DNA from: Deltaproteobacteria bacterium
GTDB taxonomy: Bacteria > Desulfobacterota > Deferrimicrobia > Deferrimicrobiales > Deferrimicrobiaceae
Length of the DNA stretch: 64,000 bases
Assembly: GCA_016218975.1 (NCBI GenBank)
Contig: JACRCO010000037.1
Coordinates: 62,001-126,000, forward strand
Direction of reading: 5' to 3'
Positions 50,586 to 60,759 of this stretch are shown here, in pieces. A program made the translations under genes and the position numbers. The stretch's first letter is position 1; every line of letters starts with the position of its first letter. A model generated the notes under the pieces. The model had not been told where the DNA came from. It ran no database searches and was given only the letters and a program-made list of their open reading frames with translations.

Positions 50586-52070
50586 CTACTCCACCCTGTA
50601 ATTCGGGGCTTCCTTGGTGATGATCACGTCGTGGACGTGGCTCTCACGCAGGCCCGCCGGGGTGATCTTGATGAAGACCGACCGTTTCTTGAGTTCCCCG
50701 ATGTTCTTCGCGCCGACGTAGCCCATCCCCGATTTCAGTCCCCCGATCAACTGGAACACTACAGCGGCGAGCGGCCCGCGATATGGAACCCGACCCTCGA
50801 TGCCCTCCGGAACGAGCTTGCTCTCCGCTTCGACGTGCGACTGGAAGTACCTGTCCTTGCTCCCGTGTTTCATCGCTTCGAGGGAGCCCATCCCCCTGTA
50901 AACCTTGTAGGAACGCCCCTGGTACAGGACGAGTTCGCCCGGGCTTTCGTCGGTGCCGGCGAACAGCCCGCCGATCATCACCGCGGAGGCCCCGGCGGCC
51001 ATGGCCTTGGTGATGTCGCCCGAATACTTTATGCCGCCGTCGGCGATTACCGGAATTCCCTTCTTCGCCGCCGCCTCGGCGCATTTCATGACCGCCGTCA
51101 CCTGGGGTACCCCGACCCCGGCGATTACCCGGGTAGTGCAGATCGACCCCGGCCCCACTCCCACCTTCACGCAATCCACGCCCGCTTTTATGAGCGCTTC
51201 CGCGCCTTCCCCCGTGGCCACGTTCCCGGCGATCAGCTGCGCACGGGGATATCCTTTCCGGAGAGCCCTTACCGTATCGGCGACATCCCGGTGATGGCCG
51301 TGCGCAGTGTCCACGCACAGAAGGTCCGCGCCGGCCTTGAGCAGTTTCTCCACCCTTGTTTCCCAACCCGGCCCTACGCCGACGGCGGCTCCTACCCGCA
51401 GCCTGCCTTTTCCGTCCTTGCATGCGAACGGGTATTTCTTGATTTTCAGGATGTCCTTGATCGTGATCAGTCCGCGCAGGTTGTTCTTTTCGTCGACGAC
51501 AAGCAGCTTCTCGATCCGGTTCTTGTGAAGCAGATCCTTGGCCTGCTCCAGCGTGGTGCCGACGGGGACCGTTATCAGGTCTTCCTTCGTCATCACGTTC
51601 GAAATAGGCTGATCGAAGTTCGTTTCGAACCGGAGGTCGCGGTTGGTGAGTATGCCGACGAGCTTGCCGTTCCGGGTCACCGGCAGCCCGGATATCCGGT
51701 ACTTCTTCATCACATCGAGGGCCTCGGAAACTTTCTGGTCCGGGTCCACCGTGATGGGATCGATGATCATCCCGCTTTCCGACTTCTTCACACGGTCGAC
51801 TTCCGCCGCCTGCTCCTCCGCCGTGTTGTTCCTGTGTATGATTCCGATCCCTCCCTCGCGCGCAACGGCGATAGCCGTGTCGGCTTCCGTGACCGTGTCC
51901 ATAGCCGCGGTCAGCAGCGGAATGTTCAGCCGGATTTCGGGGGTCAACGCCACCGATACGTCCACGTCTTTAGGAAGGATTCTCGATTCGCCCGGGAGCA
52001 GAAGGACGTCGTCGAACGTCAACCCTTCCCTCAACCCGTTCCCCTCGAAATAATCGCCGCCGACACTCAT
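50586..52070 (-). CDS. guaB: IMP dehydrogenase
   Basis: A 494-residue enzyme oxidising IMP to XMP with NAD. The catalytic Cys loop is [15 protein letters not shown] near residue 310. Two CBS domains are inserted in the barrel at about 100-220 ([18 protein letters not shown] and [18 protein letters not shown]). The flap contains [10 protein letters not shown]. Its start overlaps the ppx stop by 4 bp. Confidence 0.97.
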   Translation of the reverse strand: MSVGGDYFEGNGLREGLTFDDVLLLPGESRILPKDVDVSVALTPEIRLNIPLLTAAMDTVTEADTAIAVAREGGIGIIHRNNTAEEQAAEVDRVKKSESGMIIDPITVDPDQKVSEALDVMKKYRISGLPVTRNGKLVGILTNRDLRFETNFDQPISNVMTKEDLITVPVGTTLEQAKDLLHKNRIEKLLVVDEKNNLRGLITIKDILKIKKYPFACKDGKGRLRVGAAVGVGPGWETRVEKLLKAGADLLCVDTAHGHHRDVADTVRALRKGYPRAQLIAGNVATGEGAEALIKAGVDCVKVGVGPGSICTTRVIAGVGVPQVTAVMKCAEAAAKKGIPVIADGGIKYSGDITKAMAAGASAVMIGGLFAGTDESPGELVLYQGRSYKVYRGMGSLEAMKHGSKDRYFQSHVEAESKLVPEGIEGRVPYRGPLAAVVFQLIGGLKSGMGYVGAKNIGELKKRSVFIKITPAGLRESHVHDVIITKEAPNYRVE

Positions 52071-52990
52071 CCCTTCTCTCCTTTTCCGGCGCCGAGACCC
52101 AGGAGGATGCCCTCCAGCAGGCCCGCGTCGCTGACCGTGAGTTTCCCTATGCCGAATCTCTCCATGGCGGAGACCGCCTGGCAGACCCCCGGCACGATGT
52201 ATTTTTCGCGTCCCTTCTCCATTCCCGGAAGGCGGAGGCGGTCCTTTTCCCTCATGCGGCCCAGCCGATCCTCCCAGTATCGCAGCCTTTCGACGGACAT
52301 GGAGAATCCGTCGATATTTTCCGGCCTGTACACTTTCATCCGCTGCTCAAGCGCCGCGAGGGTCGTGAAGGTCCCGGCGGTGCCTACCAGCCTGCGGAAT
52401 CGCCGTCTCTCCCACGATGCGGTGCCCGCCCTGATCCGTTCCGAGAAAAAGAGCCGCATGTTTCGGATCTGCCAGTTTTCCGGAGGATCGGAAATCCGAA
52501 ACAGGCTGCATGCCACGACCACGCCTATCGGCAAGCTGACCGAACGGCCCTTGCCGGGCCCCGCGATGAACTCCGTGCTTCCCCCGCCGATATCCATTAC
52601 GACGGTTTTGCCCGCGTCACGGATGCGTCCGCTTATCCCGTCCCAGGTCCGCATCGCTTCCTCGTCGGCGGTGATTATTTCCACCGTCACCCCCGCGGCG
52701 GCGGCGGCAGCGAGAAAAGCGTCCCGGTTCGCCGCTTCCCGAAGCGCTGCGGTTCCGCATGCCCGGTAATGTACCACGCCGAGCGCGTCCATCCTTCGCC
52801 GCAATTCCCGGAGCGCGGATATGGATTCCGCGAATTCCTTTTTCCCGATATTGCCGGTGTCCCGCAGCTCCTTTCCCATGCCGGTGATCCGCCGCATCCG
52901 CTCCACCGGCCGCAACGACCCGGGCCCCCTCGAAGCCACGAGCATCCGTATCGTGTTCGTCCCTATGTCAATCGCCGACAGAAGGTTCAT
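52067..52990 (-). CDS. Ppx/GppA-family phosphatase
   Basis: A 307-residue exopolyphosphatase/guanosine pentaphosphatase-family protein of the short, single-module form, without the C-terminal HD domain of E. coli Ppx. [13 protein letters not shown] near the start and [10 protein letters not shown] near residue 140 form the phosphate-binding ASKHA fold. ATG 52990 gives the normal N-terminus; a TTG at 53011 is possible. It overlaps the yihY-like gene end by 23 bp. Confidence 0.9.
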   Translation of the reverse strand: MNLLSAIDIGTNTIRMLVASRGPGSLRPVERMRRITGMGKELRDTGNIGKKEFAESISALRELRRRMDALGVVHYRACGTAALREAANRDAFLAAAAAAGVTVEIITADEEAMRTWDGISGRIRDAGKTVVMDIGGGSTEFIAGPGKGRSVSLPIGVVVACSLFRISDPPENWQIRNMRLFFSERIRAGTASWERRRFRRLVGTAGTFTTLAALEQRMKVYRPENIDGFSMSVERLRYWEDRLGRMREKDRLRLPGMEKGREKYIVPGVCQAVSAMERFGIGKLTVSDAGLLEGILLGLGAGKGEKG

Positions 52991-53828
52991 CGTTGCCTGT
53001 GGTTTTCTCAAGTGTTCCGATAATGCTGGCGCAGAAGAGATATGCGGCAGAAAACAGGTATGCCACGATTATAAAGCAAACGATGCTGAACAGGGAACCG
53101 TAAATTATATTCAACTTGCTGAATTTCTTGACATAAAAGGTAAATCCGAACCGTATTCCGTAGAGAAACAGGAGGAACGCAAGGCTTCCTGCCATGGCGT
53201 TTTCCAGTTTGATCCTCCGTGGGGAAAGATACATGTAGCTCAAGACTCCGGCCGTGAAAAGGATTCCCGCGAGCACGGCGTCGGCTATCCCGCCAAGGAG
53301 CAGGTGAAACGCGGTGTCCCATCCGGCCGACAAACCCCGCGTCAGGAGCGAGAGCCCTTTCCAGAATGGGGGGATGACGATGGCCGCGGATGCGAAGACG
53401 GTCAGCACCAGGACAAGCGCCACGTGATATGCCGCGGTTCGCCAGATCCTTTTGTCCCTGGGACTCCCCATCATCACGGCGAGCGAGGTGTGAACCGCGT
53501 CGGTAGCCGAATACGAGGTCACGAGAAGCAACAGCGTCCCGAGGTAGCCGAACGTGGCGCCCGATGCGAACAGCTTCCTCAAATTCGGCACAAGTACCTG
53601 CGCTCCGTAGGGAAATGTATCTTTCAATATGGAAGCGAGCACCGAAAACGGCAGGTCGTCGCGGCCGATCAGCAGCGAGGCGGCGGAGAACGCCAGAAAA
53701 AGAACCGGAATCGAAGCCAGGAGCAGGTTGAAGGCGATCGCGGCGCTATAGACGAAACCGTGGCTCCGGATGAAGTGGGCGGCGCCCTCCGTGACGGCCC
53801 GCAGGGCCTGCCGGCCGGAAGGAATCAT
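52968..53828 (-). CDS. YihY/BrkB-family inner-membrane protein
   Basis: A 286-residue multi-pass membrane protein with six predicted hydrophobic segments. The family features YSAAIAFNLLLASIPVLFL at the N-terminus and TLLLLVTSYSATDAVHTSL in the middle are visible. It was formerly mislabelled as ribonuclease BN. The transport role is unproven. The start overlaps the der stop by 4 bp. Confidence 0.9.
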   Translation of the reverse strand: MIPSGRQALRAVTEGAAHFIRSHGFVYSAAIAFNLLLASIPVLFLAFSAASLLIGRDDLPFSVLASILKDTFPYGAQVLVPNLRKLFASGATFGYLGTLLLLVTSYSATDAVHTSLAVMMGSPRDKRIWRTAAYHVALVLVLTVFASAAIVIPPFWKGLSLLTRGLSAGWDTAFHLLLGGIADAVLAGILFTAGVLSYMYLSPRRIKLENAMAGSLAFLLFLYGIRFGFTFYVKKFSKLNIIYGSLFSIVCFIIVAYLFSAAYLFCASIIGTLEKTTGNDEPSVGD

Positions 53829-55150
53829 CGCTCCCGGTACACAATGCGGAGGGGTGACCCGTTGAAGCCGAAGTTGTCGCGGATCTTGTTCTGAAGGTAG
53901 CGGGTGAACGACTCCGGGATGCCGCTCTTGTCCTTCACGAAAACCGCGAACGACGGAGGCATCACTCCGATCTGGGTCATGTAGAACGCCCGGTTTCTCC
54001 CCTCCTTCGAGGGGATGGGGACGGTGTAAACGAAAGCCTCCGCCATCCGGTTGAGGACGGCGGTGGGAACGCGGTGCCGGAAGGACCCGAACGCCTCCTC
54101 GATCTTTTTGAACAGAAGCGGGAACCCTTTTCCGGTCAGCGCCGCGGACGGGACCACCGAGGCGAATGCGGCGTACCCGAGCCCTTCGTGGATCTTCCGC
54201 ATTTCCGCGCGGCGTTCCTCCTCGCCTTTCCACCTGTCGGCCTTGTTCGCGGCGATCACCACGGCGCGCTCTTCGTTGAGGATATATCGGAGAATCTGCT
54301 GGTCCTGGTGGGTCAGGCCCTCGGGGCCGTCCATCATGAGGACTGCGACGTCGCATCGTTTCAGCGAGTCGAGGCTTTTGAGCACCGAAAACTTCTCGAG
54401 AACGTTTTCCGTTTTCCGCTTCGCCCGGATTCCCGCCGTGTCGATGAACAGGTATCGTTCACCGTCGTATTTCACAAGGACGTCGACCGAGTCGCGGGTC
54501 GTCCCCGGCACCTCGGAGGCGATGACCCGCTCGTAACCCACAAGGGTGTTGATCAGCGTGGACTTTCCGACGTTCGGACGGCCCACCACCGCGACACGGG
54601 AAACGGCGTCGTCCTGCGCCGCCGCTTCCGCCTCGCCGGATTCGGGGATAAGCGCGATGATGTCCCGAAGGAGTTCTTCCACACCCCTGCCGTGTTCCGC
54701 GGAGACGGGGTATATCCGGTCCGGTGCCAATTCGTGGAACTGGTCGACTCCTTCGGCGCCCGCGCGCGCGTCGACCTTGTTGGCGGCAAGGAAGAAGCGC
54801 TTCTCCCTTTCCCGGAGCATCTGCACGATCTCCTTGTCCAGCGGCAGGAGGCCGTCGCGGGCGTCCACCATGAAGATGACGGCGTCCGATTCGTAGATCG
54901 CCCGCAGGACCTGGCTCCGCACCTTGGAGAGGAGGTCGTCCTCTTCCTTGCCCGCCGGCAGGTAGCCGCCGGTGTCTATCAACTGGAAACGCCGGCCGTC
55001 CCACTCGACGGGAAGGGATACCCGGTCTCGCGTTACGCCCGGCTGTCCGAAAGTGATCGCCCGCCGCTTCCCGGAGATCCGGTTGAACAGCGTCGATTTT
55101 CCGACGTTCGGCCGCCCGACCAGCGAAACGGTGAAACCCGTCTTAGACAT
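53825..55150 (-). CDS. der: GTPase Der (ribosome biogenesis)
   Basis: A 441-residue protein with two tandem GTPase domains (GRPNVGKSTLFNRISG at residue 12 and GRPNVGKSTLINTLVG near 190). Each has its own DTGG/DTAG and NK.D motifs, and a C-terminal KH-like domain follows. It helps 50S subunit assembly. It lies directly after era and rnc, an RNA/ribosome-maturation cluster. Its start overlaps the era stop by 8 bp. Confidence 0.96.
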   Translation of the reverse strand: MSKTGFTVSLVGRPNVGKSTLFNRISGKRRAITFGQPGVTRDRVSLPVEWDGRRFQLIDTGGYLPAGKEEDDLLSKVRSQVLRAIYESDAVIFMVDARDGLLPLDKEIVQMLREREKRFFLAANKVDARAGAEGVDQFHELAPDRIYPVSAEHGRGVEELLRDIIALIPESGEAEAAAQDDAVSRVAVVGRPNVGKSTLINTLVGYERVIASEVPGTTRDSVDVLVKYDGERYLFIDTAGIRAKRKTENVLEKFSVLKSLDSLKRCDVAVLMMDGPEGLTHQDQQILRYILNEERAVVIAANKADRWKGEEERRAEMRKIHEGLGYAAFASVVPSAALTGKGFPLLFKKIEEAFGSFRHRVPTAVLNRMAEAFVYTVPIPSKEGRNRAFYMTQIGVMPPSFAVFVKDKSGIPESFTRYLQNKIRDNFGFNGSPLRIVYRER

Positions 55151-56039
55151 ACCCCAGCCGCCTGAGCATGGTTTCGTTCCTGCTCCAGTCCCTTTCCACC
55201 TTCACGAACAGTTCCAAGTATACCCGCTCCCCGGTTTCTTTCTCCAGTTCCAGGCGCGCCTCCGTGCCGATTTTCTTGAGCATCCTTCCGCCGCGTCCGA
55301 TGATTATCCCCTTCTGGGAATCCCGTTCCACGCAGATCTCCCCGCGTATGCGCACCAGGCGCTGGTCGGTATCCTCCTTGTATTCCTCTATCGTCACCGC
55401 CACGCTGTACGGAAGTTCCTCCGAAAGCGACTCGAAGAGTTTCTCGCGCACGATCTCCTTTGCGATGAAACGCATCGGAAGGTCGGTCAGGTCCTCTTCC
55501 GGATAGTAGGCGGGTCCCTCGGGAAGATCGGAATACAGGCAGTCGAGAAATTCCGCCACACCTTTTCCCGTAACCGCCGAGACGAGGAATCCTTCCTTGT
55601 ACATCCCTCCGGCCATCAATGAATCCAGGCGGCGGCTCCCCTCGTCCCCCCGCATGCGGTCCGCCTTGTTCAACGCAAGAAAACGGGGGACGCAGACGTT
55701 GGAGACGATGCCGCGGACCAGGGACTCCTCCTCCCCTCCTACCGATTGCCGGTCATCGACCACGTGCACCGCGATGTCGGCTTCTTCCGCGATCCGCTGA
55801 GCCGTCCGCACCATGTATGCGTTAAGTGCCTTGCGCGGGCGGTGGATCCCCGGACCGTCCAGAAATACGATCTGGCCGCGATCCCCCGTCAGTATCCCGG
55901 CGATCCGGTCTCTTGTCGTCTGGGGCTTTCTGCTGACAATGGCTATCTTGGCCCCGAGGATGCGGTTCAACAGCGTGGATTTCCCGACGTTAGGCCGTCC
56001 TATAAGCGCTACGAACCCAGATTTCTTCCGGCCGGTCAT
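55143..56039 (-). CDS. era: GTPase Era
   Basis: A 298-residue GTPase for 16S rRNA maturation. GRPNVGKSTLLNRILG is the P-loop, TTRDRIAGI is switch I, and NKAD gives guanine specificity. The C-terminal KH domain has GIIIGRGGRMLKKIG. ATG 56039 overlaps the rnc stop by 4 bp. The final residues Tyr-Val are typical of the short C-terminus. Confidence 0.96.
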   Translation of the reverse strand: MTGRKKSGFVALIGRPNVGKSTLLNRILGAKIAIVSRKPQTTRDRIAGILTGDRGQIVFLDGPGIHRPRKALNAYMVRTAQRIAEEADIAVHVVDDRQSVGGEEESLVRGIVSNVCVPRFLALNKADRMRGDEGSRRLDSLMAGGMYKEGFLVSAVTGKGVAEFLDCLYSDLPEGPAYYPEEDLTDLPMRFIAKEIVREKLFESLSEELPYSVAVTIEEYKEDTDQRLVRIRGEICVERDSQKGIIIGRGGRMLKKIGTEARLELEKETGERVYLELFVKVERDWSRNETMLRRLGYV

Positions 56040-56716
56040 TCCCGCGCCGCCTCGGGCTCTATTATAAGCAGCAGCTTCGAAGCCGCCTCCATTTCCGCCT
56101 CTTTCTTGGTAGAACCGCTCCCCTTGGCTTCCGTCCCGTCCGCAAGGCGCGCCGCCACCGAGAAGACGTGCGAATGGGGGGGGCCCGAAACTTCGAGAAG
56201 CCGGTACCGGGGAAGCGATACGTGCCGTTTCTGGCACCACTCCTGGAGGCGGCTCTTGGCGTCGAATCCGGCGACCGCTTCATGCGCCCGGTCTTCCACG
56301 AAGTGCGTGAGGATGAACTCGCATGCCTTTTCGAACCCGCCGTCCAGGAAGATCGCGCCGGCGATCGCTTCGACCGCATCGGCCACCATCTTCCGGGTCA
56401 CCCCCCCGCCTTTCTCGCGCAGGGAAGGATCGGTCCGCAGCGACTCGGGCACCCCGATGCGTTCCCCTACGCGGACGAGGCTCCGGTTGTTTATCAATGC
56501 GGCGCGGGCCTTGGACAGTTCACCTTCTCCCGCATCGGGCATCCTCCGGAACATCTCCTGTGCAACGCACAGGTTCAGGACGGCGTCGCCGAGGAATTCC
56601 AGCCGCTGGTAGGACTTTTCGCCGTTACCGCCGCCGAGAGAAGCGTGGCGCAGCGCCTGCTCCAGGTAAACGGGAGATGAAAACCGGTACCCGATCCGCA
56701 GTTCCATGTCAGTCAT
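56036..56716 (-). CDS. rnc: Ribonuclease III
   Basis: A 226-residue double-stranded RNA endonuclease. The catalytic signature YQRLEFLGDAVLNL is near residue 37, the second metal site is in ADAVEAIAGAIFLDGG, and the C-terminal double-strand RNA-binding domain starts at about residue 150 (KSRLQEWCQKRH). ATG 56716 overlaps the mtaB stop by 4 bp. Confidence 0.96.
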   Translation of the reverse strand: MTDMELRIGYRFSSPVYLEQALRHASLGGGNGEKSYQRLEFLGDAVLNLCVAQEMFRRMPDAGEGELSKARAALINNRSLVRVGERIGVPESLRTDPSLREKGGGVTRKMVADAVEAIAGAIFLDGGFEKACEFILTHFVEDRAHEAVAGFDAKSRLQEWCQKRHVSLPRYRLLEVSGPPHSHVFSVAARLADGTEAKGSGSTKKEAEMEAASKLLLIIEPEAARE

Positions 56717-58089
56717 TCCGGCCCTCGCCTTAAAACTTTCCCGCTGCGTGCCTGCATGGGATGCAAGGGGTCGCTTGTCATGTCCATTCGTTCCCCGATA
56801 AGGCATTTTCCTCGAATGCGCCCCGCCCTGACACGGAACAATCCTCCGATCCCGCTTCGATCTCCCGGGAATGCCACCTCCAGGTAATTGCCCGAATAGC
56901 CGGAAAGCTCCCCGCGTCCGGGATGGGCCGTTTCCGCAAGGACCTCCAGTTCTTTTCCCGCCTGCGCCTTCAGAAAGCCGGCACGTTTCTCCGCATCCAC
57001 CCTCAGGAGTTCGGCAACCCGCTCCTTCTTCTCCCGAGGCGATACGTCATCCTTCCATTTTGCGCTTTCCGTGCCCGCGCGCTGCGAGTAGGGGAAGACG
57101 TGCAGGTAGTTTACCGGAACCCCGGACAGGAATCGAACCGTCTCATCGAAATCTTCCCTCGTCTCCCCGGGGAAGCCGGCGATCACGTCGGCCCCTATCC
57201 GGACGCCGGGCAGAATCCCGGCGGCGCGGGCGGCTGTTTCGGAGAACCGGCTTGCGTCGTAAGGCCTGCGCATCCGCGATAGGATCCTGTCGCATCCGCT
57301 TTGCAGCGGTATGTGAAGATGGCGGCAGATCCTCGGACTCCCGGCGATAGCCGATATCAACGAATCCGTCACTTCCATCGGCTCGACGGAACTCAACCGG
57401 AGGCGGGCAAGCGAGGTTTCCCGCAGAAGGAGCCGCACGAGGTCCGCGAGCCCGTCCCGCTCGCCCCGGTCGGCGCCGTACAGCCCGATGTGGATTCCGG
57501 TCAGCACGAGCTCCCGCGCGCCGTCCCGCTCGGCCGCCGCAGCTTTTTCGACGATCTCGTTTTCCGGAAGGGAGCGGTTTCCTCCGCGAACGAGCGGAAC
57601 GATGCAGTAGGCGCATGCGAAATCGCATCCGTCCTGGATTTTGAGGAAAGTTCGCCGGTGTCCAAGGAGAAGGTCCGCCGCGAATTCCGAGAGCCGGGGT
57701 TTCCCCGCCGCATAATCTCCACCCGGTTCATTCAGGCGGCATTCCCCGGATATTTCTTCAAGCAGGGATTTGAGGGCGCCCGGGTTTCCGGCGCCTATCC
57801 AGTGGTCGGCTTCCGGGATCGATGCCTTCGCTTCAGGGGCGCTCTCCGCGTAGCAGCCGGTCATGACGATCGATGCATCCGGGTGGTCCCGCCTCGCCCG
57901 CCGGACCAGCGCACGGCTGTCCCTGTCCGCCCTGTGGGTAACCGTGCAGCTGTTGACGATCACGACGTCGGCGGGTTCCGTGGGGGGCACGACGTCGAAC
58001 CCTGCGGAAACCGCCTCACGGGCGATGGAGGCGGAGTCGGCGAAATTCGCCTTGCACCCGACGGTAAGAACCTTTACACGACGGCGCAT
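56713..58089 (-). CDS. mtaB: tRNA (N6-L-threonylcarbamoyladenosine(37)-C2)-methylthiotransferase
   Basis: A 458-residue radical SAM methylthiotransferase that converts t6A37 to ms2t6A37. Auxiliary-cluster cysteines lie in TVGCKANFADS, VNSCTVTHRAD and TGCYAES; the radical SAM motif is CDFACAYC. The GCKANF/NSCTVT wording separates it from miaB elsewhere in the window. Start ATG 58089 overlaps the end of mnmA by 16 bp. Confidence 0.93.
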   Translation of the reverse strand: MRRRVKVLTVGCKANFADSASIAREAVSAGFDVVPPTEPADVVIVNSCTVTHRADRDSRALVRRARRDHPDASIVMTGCYAESAPEAKASIPEADHWIGAGNPGALKSLLEEISGECRLNEPGGDYAAGKPRLSEFAADLLLGHRRTFLKIQDGCDFACAYCIVPLVRGGNRSLPENEIVEKAAAAERDGARELVLTGIHIGLYGADRGERDGLADLVRLLLRETSLARLRLSSVEPMEVTDSLISAIAGSPRICRHLHIPLQSGCDRILSRMRRPYDASRFSETAARAAGILPGVRIGADVIAGFPGETREDFDETVRFLSGVPVNYLHVFPYSQRAGTESAKWKDDVSPREKKERVAELLRVDAEKRAGFLKAQAGKELEVLAETAHPGRGELSGYSGNYLEVAFPGDRSGIGGLFRVRAGRIRGKCLIGERMDMTSDPLHPMQARSGKVLRRGPE

Positions 58090-59150
58090 TCGATCCAGCC
58101 GCCGCCCAGCACCTCGTTCCCTTCGTAAATGACAAGCGCCTGCCCGGGCGTAACGCTGCGCTGCGGGGCGTCGAAGCGGACCTCGATCTTTTCGCCATGG
58201 CATGCGACAGTGGCCGGGATTCCATGGTGCCGGAAACGGATTTTCACATTCGCGCGGAATTGCCGCGCCGGAGGTTCGCCTGCAACGAAGGTGCCGCAAG
58301 CGACGGACGCTCCACCGGAAAGGATCTCACCTTCGTTCCCCAGGATCACTTCGTTTTTTTCGGCGTCTATGGCGACCACGTAGAGCGGCTCCTTCGCGGC
58401 GATCCCGAGCCCCTTGCGCTGGCCGACCGTATACCGGAGTATCCCCCTGTGTGCGCCCAGGATGTTCCCGTCCCGGTCGATGAAGTGTCCTTCCTTCTCC
58501 TCTATCCCTTTCCTGCTCAGGAATTCGGGATATGTATCGTCGGTCACGAAGCAGATGTCCTGGCTTTCCTTCTTTTCCGACACGGAAAGCCCCGCTCCTT
58601 GAGCGATGCGCCGGACCTCGGATTTCATCATGCCCCCGACGGGGAAGCGGATCCTTTCGAGCCTCTTGTGGTCCAGCGGGAACAGAAAATAGGATTGGTC
58701 CTTCGACGCGTCGGGCGCCGCGAAAAGCCGGCACTTGCCGCCGCCCTCCTTCCGGATTACGGCGTAGTGTCCGGTGGCGACCCCCTCGGCCCCCAGTTCG
58801 TCGGCCTTCCGCAGGAGAGCGCGGAATTTGAGGTGCTCGTTGCAGAGTATGCACGGGTTGGGCGTCCGGCCGCTGGAATATTCCTTTACGAACGGATCGA
58901 TGACCTCCCGGCGGAATTCTTCCCTTAAATTCAGGACGTAATAGGGAATCCCCATCCGGTCGCATACCCTTCTCGCGTCGTAAAGGTCGTCCAGCGAACA
59001 GCACGTGCCGGCGCGGTTCTTCGAGACTTCGGAGAAATCGTAGAGATCCATGGAGACGCCGATCACCTCGAACCCTTCCCGCTGAAGCAGGAATGCCGCG
59101 ACGGAAGAGTCCACGCCGCCGCTCATGGCCGCGAGTATGCGCCGCTTCAT
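58074..59150 (-). CDS. mnmA: tRNA-specific 2-thiouridylase
   Basis: A 358-residue enzyme making 2-thiouridine at tRNA wobble position 34. The ATP loop [14 protein letters not shown] is at residues 7-20. Catalytic Cys100 (PNPCILC) and the partner Cys200 (SQDICFV) are both present, so it uses the persulfide-transfer mechanism. It overlaps the cysteine desulfurase by 4 bp (ATGA), pointing to direct sulfur supply. Confidence 0.96.
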   Translation of the reverse strand: MKRRILAAMSGGVDSSVAAFLLQREGFEVIGVSMDLYDFSEVSKNRAGTCCSLDDLYDARRVCDRMGIPYYVLNLREEFRREVIDPFVKEYSSGRTPNPCILCNEHLKFRALLRKADELGAEGVATGHYAVIRKEGGGKCRLFAAPDASKDQSYFLFPLDHKRLERIRFPVGGMMKSEVRRIAQGAGLSVSEKKESQDICFVTDDTYPEFLSRKGIEEKEGHFIDRDGNILGAHRGILRYTVGQRKGLGIAAKEPLYVVAIDAEKNEVILGNEGEILSGGASVACGTFVAGEPPARQFRANVKIRFRHHGIPATVACHGEKIEVRFDAPQRSVTPGQALVIYEGNEVLGGGWIECAVV

Positions 59151-60322
59151 CGGATCTTCGCCGCCCGCGTGAAGAGGGGCGACATGGCCCTCAGTTTCTC
59201 GACGACCGCCTCTATCGAGTCCACCGCGTATTCCACGTCCGCGTCGTCGTTCCCCATGCCGAAGCTGAACCTCAGCGCTCCCTGGGCGTCCACCGGATCT
59301 CCCCCCATCGCCATCAGGATCGGAGAGGCCTCGAGCGAGCCGGAGGTGCAGGCCGATCCGGACGAGCAGGCGACTCCCATCATGTCCAGGTTCAGGAGGA
59401 GCGCCTCCCCCTCCACGAACCGGAATGAAATATTGACGGTGTTCGGCAGCCGATCCGTGGGATGTCCGTTCAGCACAAGGTCCGGAATGCGCTCGAATAT
59501 CGTCTTCTCGAAACGGTCGCGCAGCCTGCGTATTTCCCCGACTTCCTCCTCCATGTTCACGCGCAACTGCGAAAACGCCTTTCCCATCGCAACGATTCCC
59601 ACGACGTTTTCGGTGCCGCCGCGCCGCCCGCGCTCCTGGTGCCCCCCGTGCAGGACCGGCGTCAGCTCCATCCCCTTTCGCACGATAAGTCCGCCTGCGC
59701 CCTTGAGTCCGTTTATCTTGTGGCCGGAGAAGGTGAGCATGTCGACCGGCAGTTCCTTCCAGTCGAAATTTATCTTTCCCGCCGCCTGCACCGCGTCGGT
59801 GTGCATGGGCACCCCGGCCTCGCGGGCGATTTCGCCTATCTCCGCTATGGGCATGATGCATCCGGTTTCGTTGTTCGCATACATAATCGAAACGAGAACC
59901 GTATCCTTCGCGATCGCGGCGCGTACGGCATCAGGCTCCACGATACCCTGCCGGTTCACGGGAACGTAGGTCACCCTGAAACCCTGTGTTTCGAGAAACT
60001 TGCACGTGTTTATGACGGCCGGGTGCTCCACCGCTGAAGTGACGATGTTCTTCCCCGCGTTACCCTTCCGGAACGCGATCCCCTTTATCGCCAGGTTGTC
60101 GCCTTCCGTGCCGGATCCCGTGAAAACTATCTCCAGCGGCTGGCAACCGAAGAACGCCGCCGTTTCCTGGCGGGCGTCCTCCACCGCCTTCCTGACGTCC
60201 CGTCCCGCCCAGTGGATGCTTGACGGGTTTCCGAAAAACCCGGCAAGAAACGGGGCCACCGCGTCCTTTACTTCCGGGTGGACCGGAGTCGTAGCGTTAT
60301 GGTCGAGGTAGACCTTCCTCAC
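59147..60322 (-). CDS. nifS: Cysteine desulfurase (NifS/IscS family)
   Basis: A 391-residue pyridoxal-phosphate enzyme releasing sulfur from cysteine as a persulfide. The cofactor Lys202 is in FSGHKINGLKG, and the persulfide loop Cys325 is in SSGSACTSG. GTG 60322 overlaps the Rrf2 stop (GTGA) and gives the canonical [13 protein letters not shown] start. No iscU scaffold follows; the next gene is mnmA, so tRNA thiolation is its most obvious local client. Fe-S assembly is the alternative. Confidence 0.95.
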   Translation of the reverse strand: MRKVYLDHNATTPVHPEVKDAVAPFLAGFFGNPSSIHWAGRDVRKAVEDARQETAAFFGCQPLEIVFTGSGTEGDNLAIKGIAFRKGNAGKNIVTSAVEHPAVINTCKFLETQGFRVTYVPVNRQGIVEPDAVRAAIAKDTVLVSIMYANNETGCIMPIAEIGEIAREAGVPMHTDAVQAAGKINFDWKELPVDMLTFSGHKINGLKGAGGLIVRKGMELTPVLHGGHQERGRRGGTENVVGIVAMGKAFSQLRVNMEEEVGEIRRLRDRFEKTIFERIPDLVLNGHPTDRLPNTVNISFRFVEGEALLLNLDMMGVACSSGSACTSGSLEASPILMAMGGDPVDAQGALRFSFGMGNDDADVEYAVDSIEAVVEKLRAMSPLFTRAAKIR

Positions 60323-60759
60323 GCCCTGACCTCCCTGTGGATCTCTTCCGGGGTTTCCCTGAAAAGATCCTCTATGGATATGGAGTCCAGGAATTCCTCC
60401 ATCCGGGACTCCAGGGCATCCCACATGCCCTGCGTCTTGCAGCGCTCTATCCTTCCGCATTTACGACCGGACCTGCGGCAGCCTATGCGGAGCTCTCCGT
60501 TACGCCCCTCCGCCGTCCGTATGATTTCCCCGATGGTAATACGTGAGGGATGACGCGCGAGCAGGAATCCTCCCCCGGGGCCCCTGATGCTCTTAACGAG
60601 GTTTTGCCTTCTAAGGCGTGAGAAAAGCTGCTGGAGATACGGCTCCGGAATATCTTCCTGGCGGGCGATGTCCTTGAGGGATACCGGATTCCCGCGGGAA
60701 GCGGCGGCGAGGCTTACAAGCGCCATTACCGCGTAACGGCCGCGCGTTGTGATTTTCAA
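60319..60759 (-). CDS. Rrf2-family (IscR-like) transcriptional regulator
   Basis: A 146-residue winged-helix regulator. The N-terminal [14 protein letters not shown] and [18 protein letters not shown] are Rrf2-typical. Cys94, Cys101 and Cys107 match the cluster-binding triad of IscR, but the spacing is x6 and x5 rather than x5 and x5. The position of the fourth ligand His is Gln110. It may hold an Fe-S cluster and control cysE and nifS, with which it overlaps by 4 bp on both sides. Confidence 0.9.
   Translation of the reverse strand: MKITTRGRYAVMALVSLAAASRGNPVSLKDIARQEDIPEPYLQQLFSRLRRQNLVKSIRGPGGGFLLARHPSRITIGEIIRTAEGRNGELRIGCRRSGRKCGRIERCKTQGMWDALESRMEEFLDSISIEDLFRETPEEIHREVRA

Noticed and set aside
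50535-52769. 744-codon plus-strand open frame opposite guaB and ppx
   Set aside because: The minus strand has complete guaB and ppx/gppA signatures; the plus frame has no recognisable domain.
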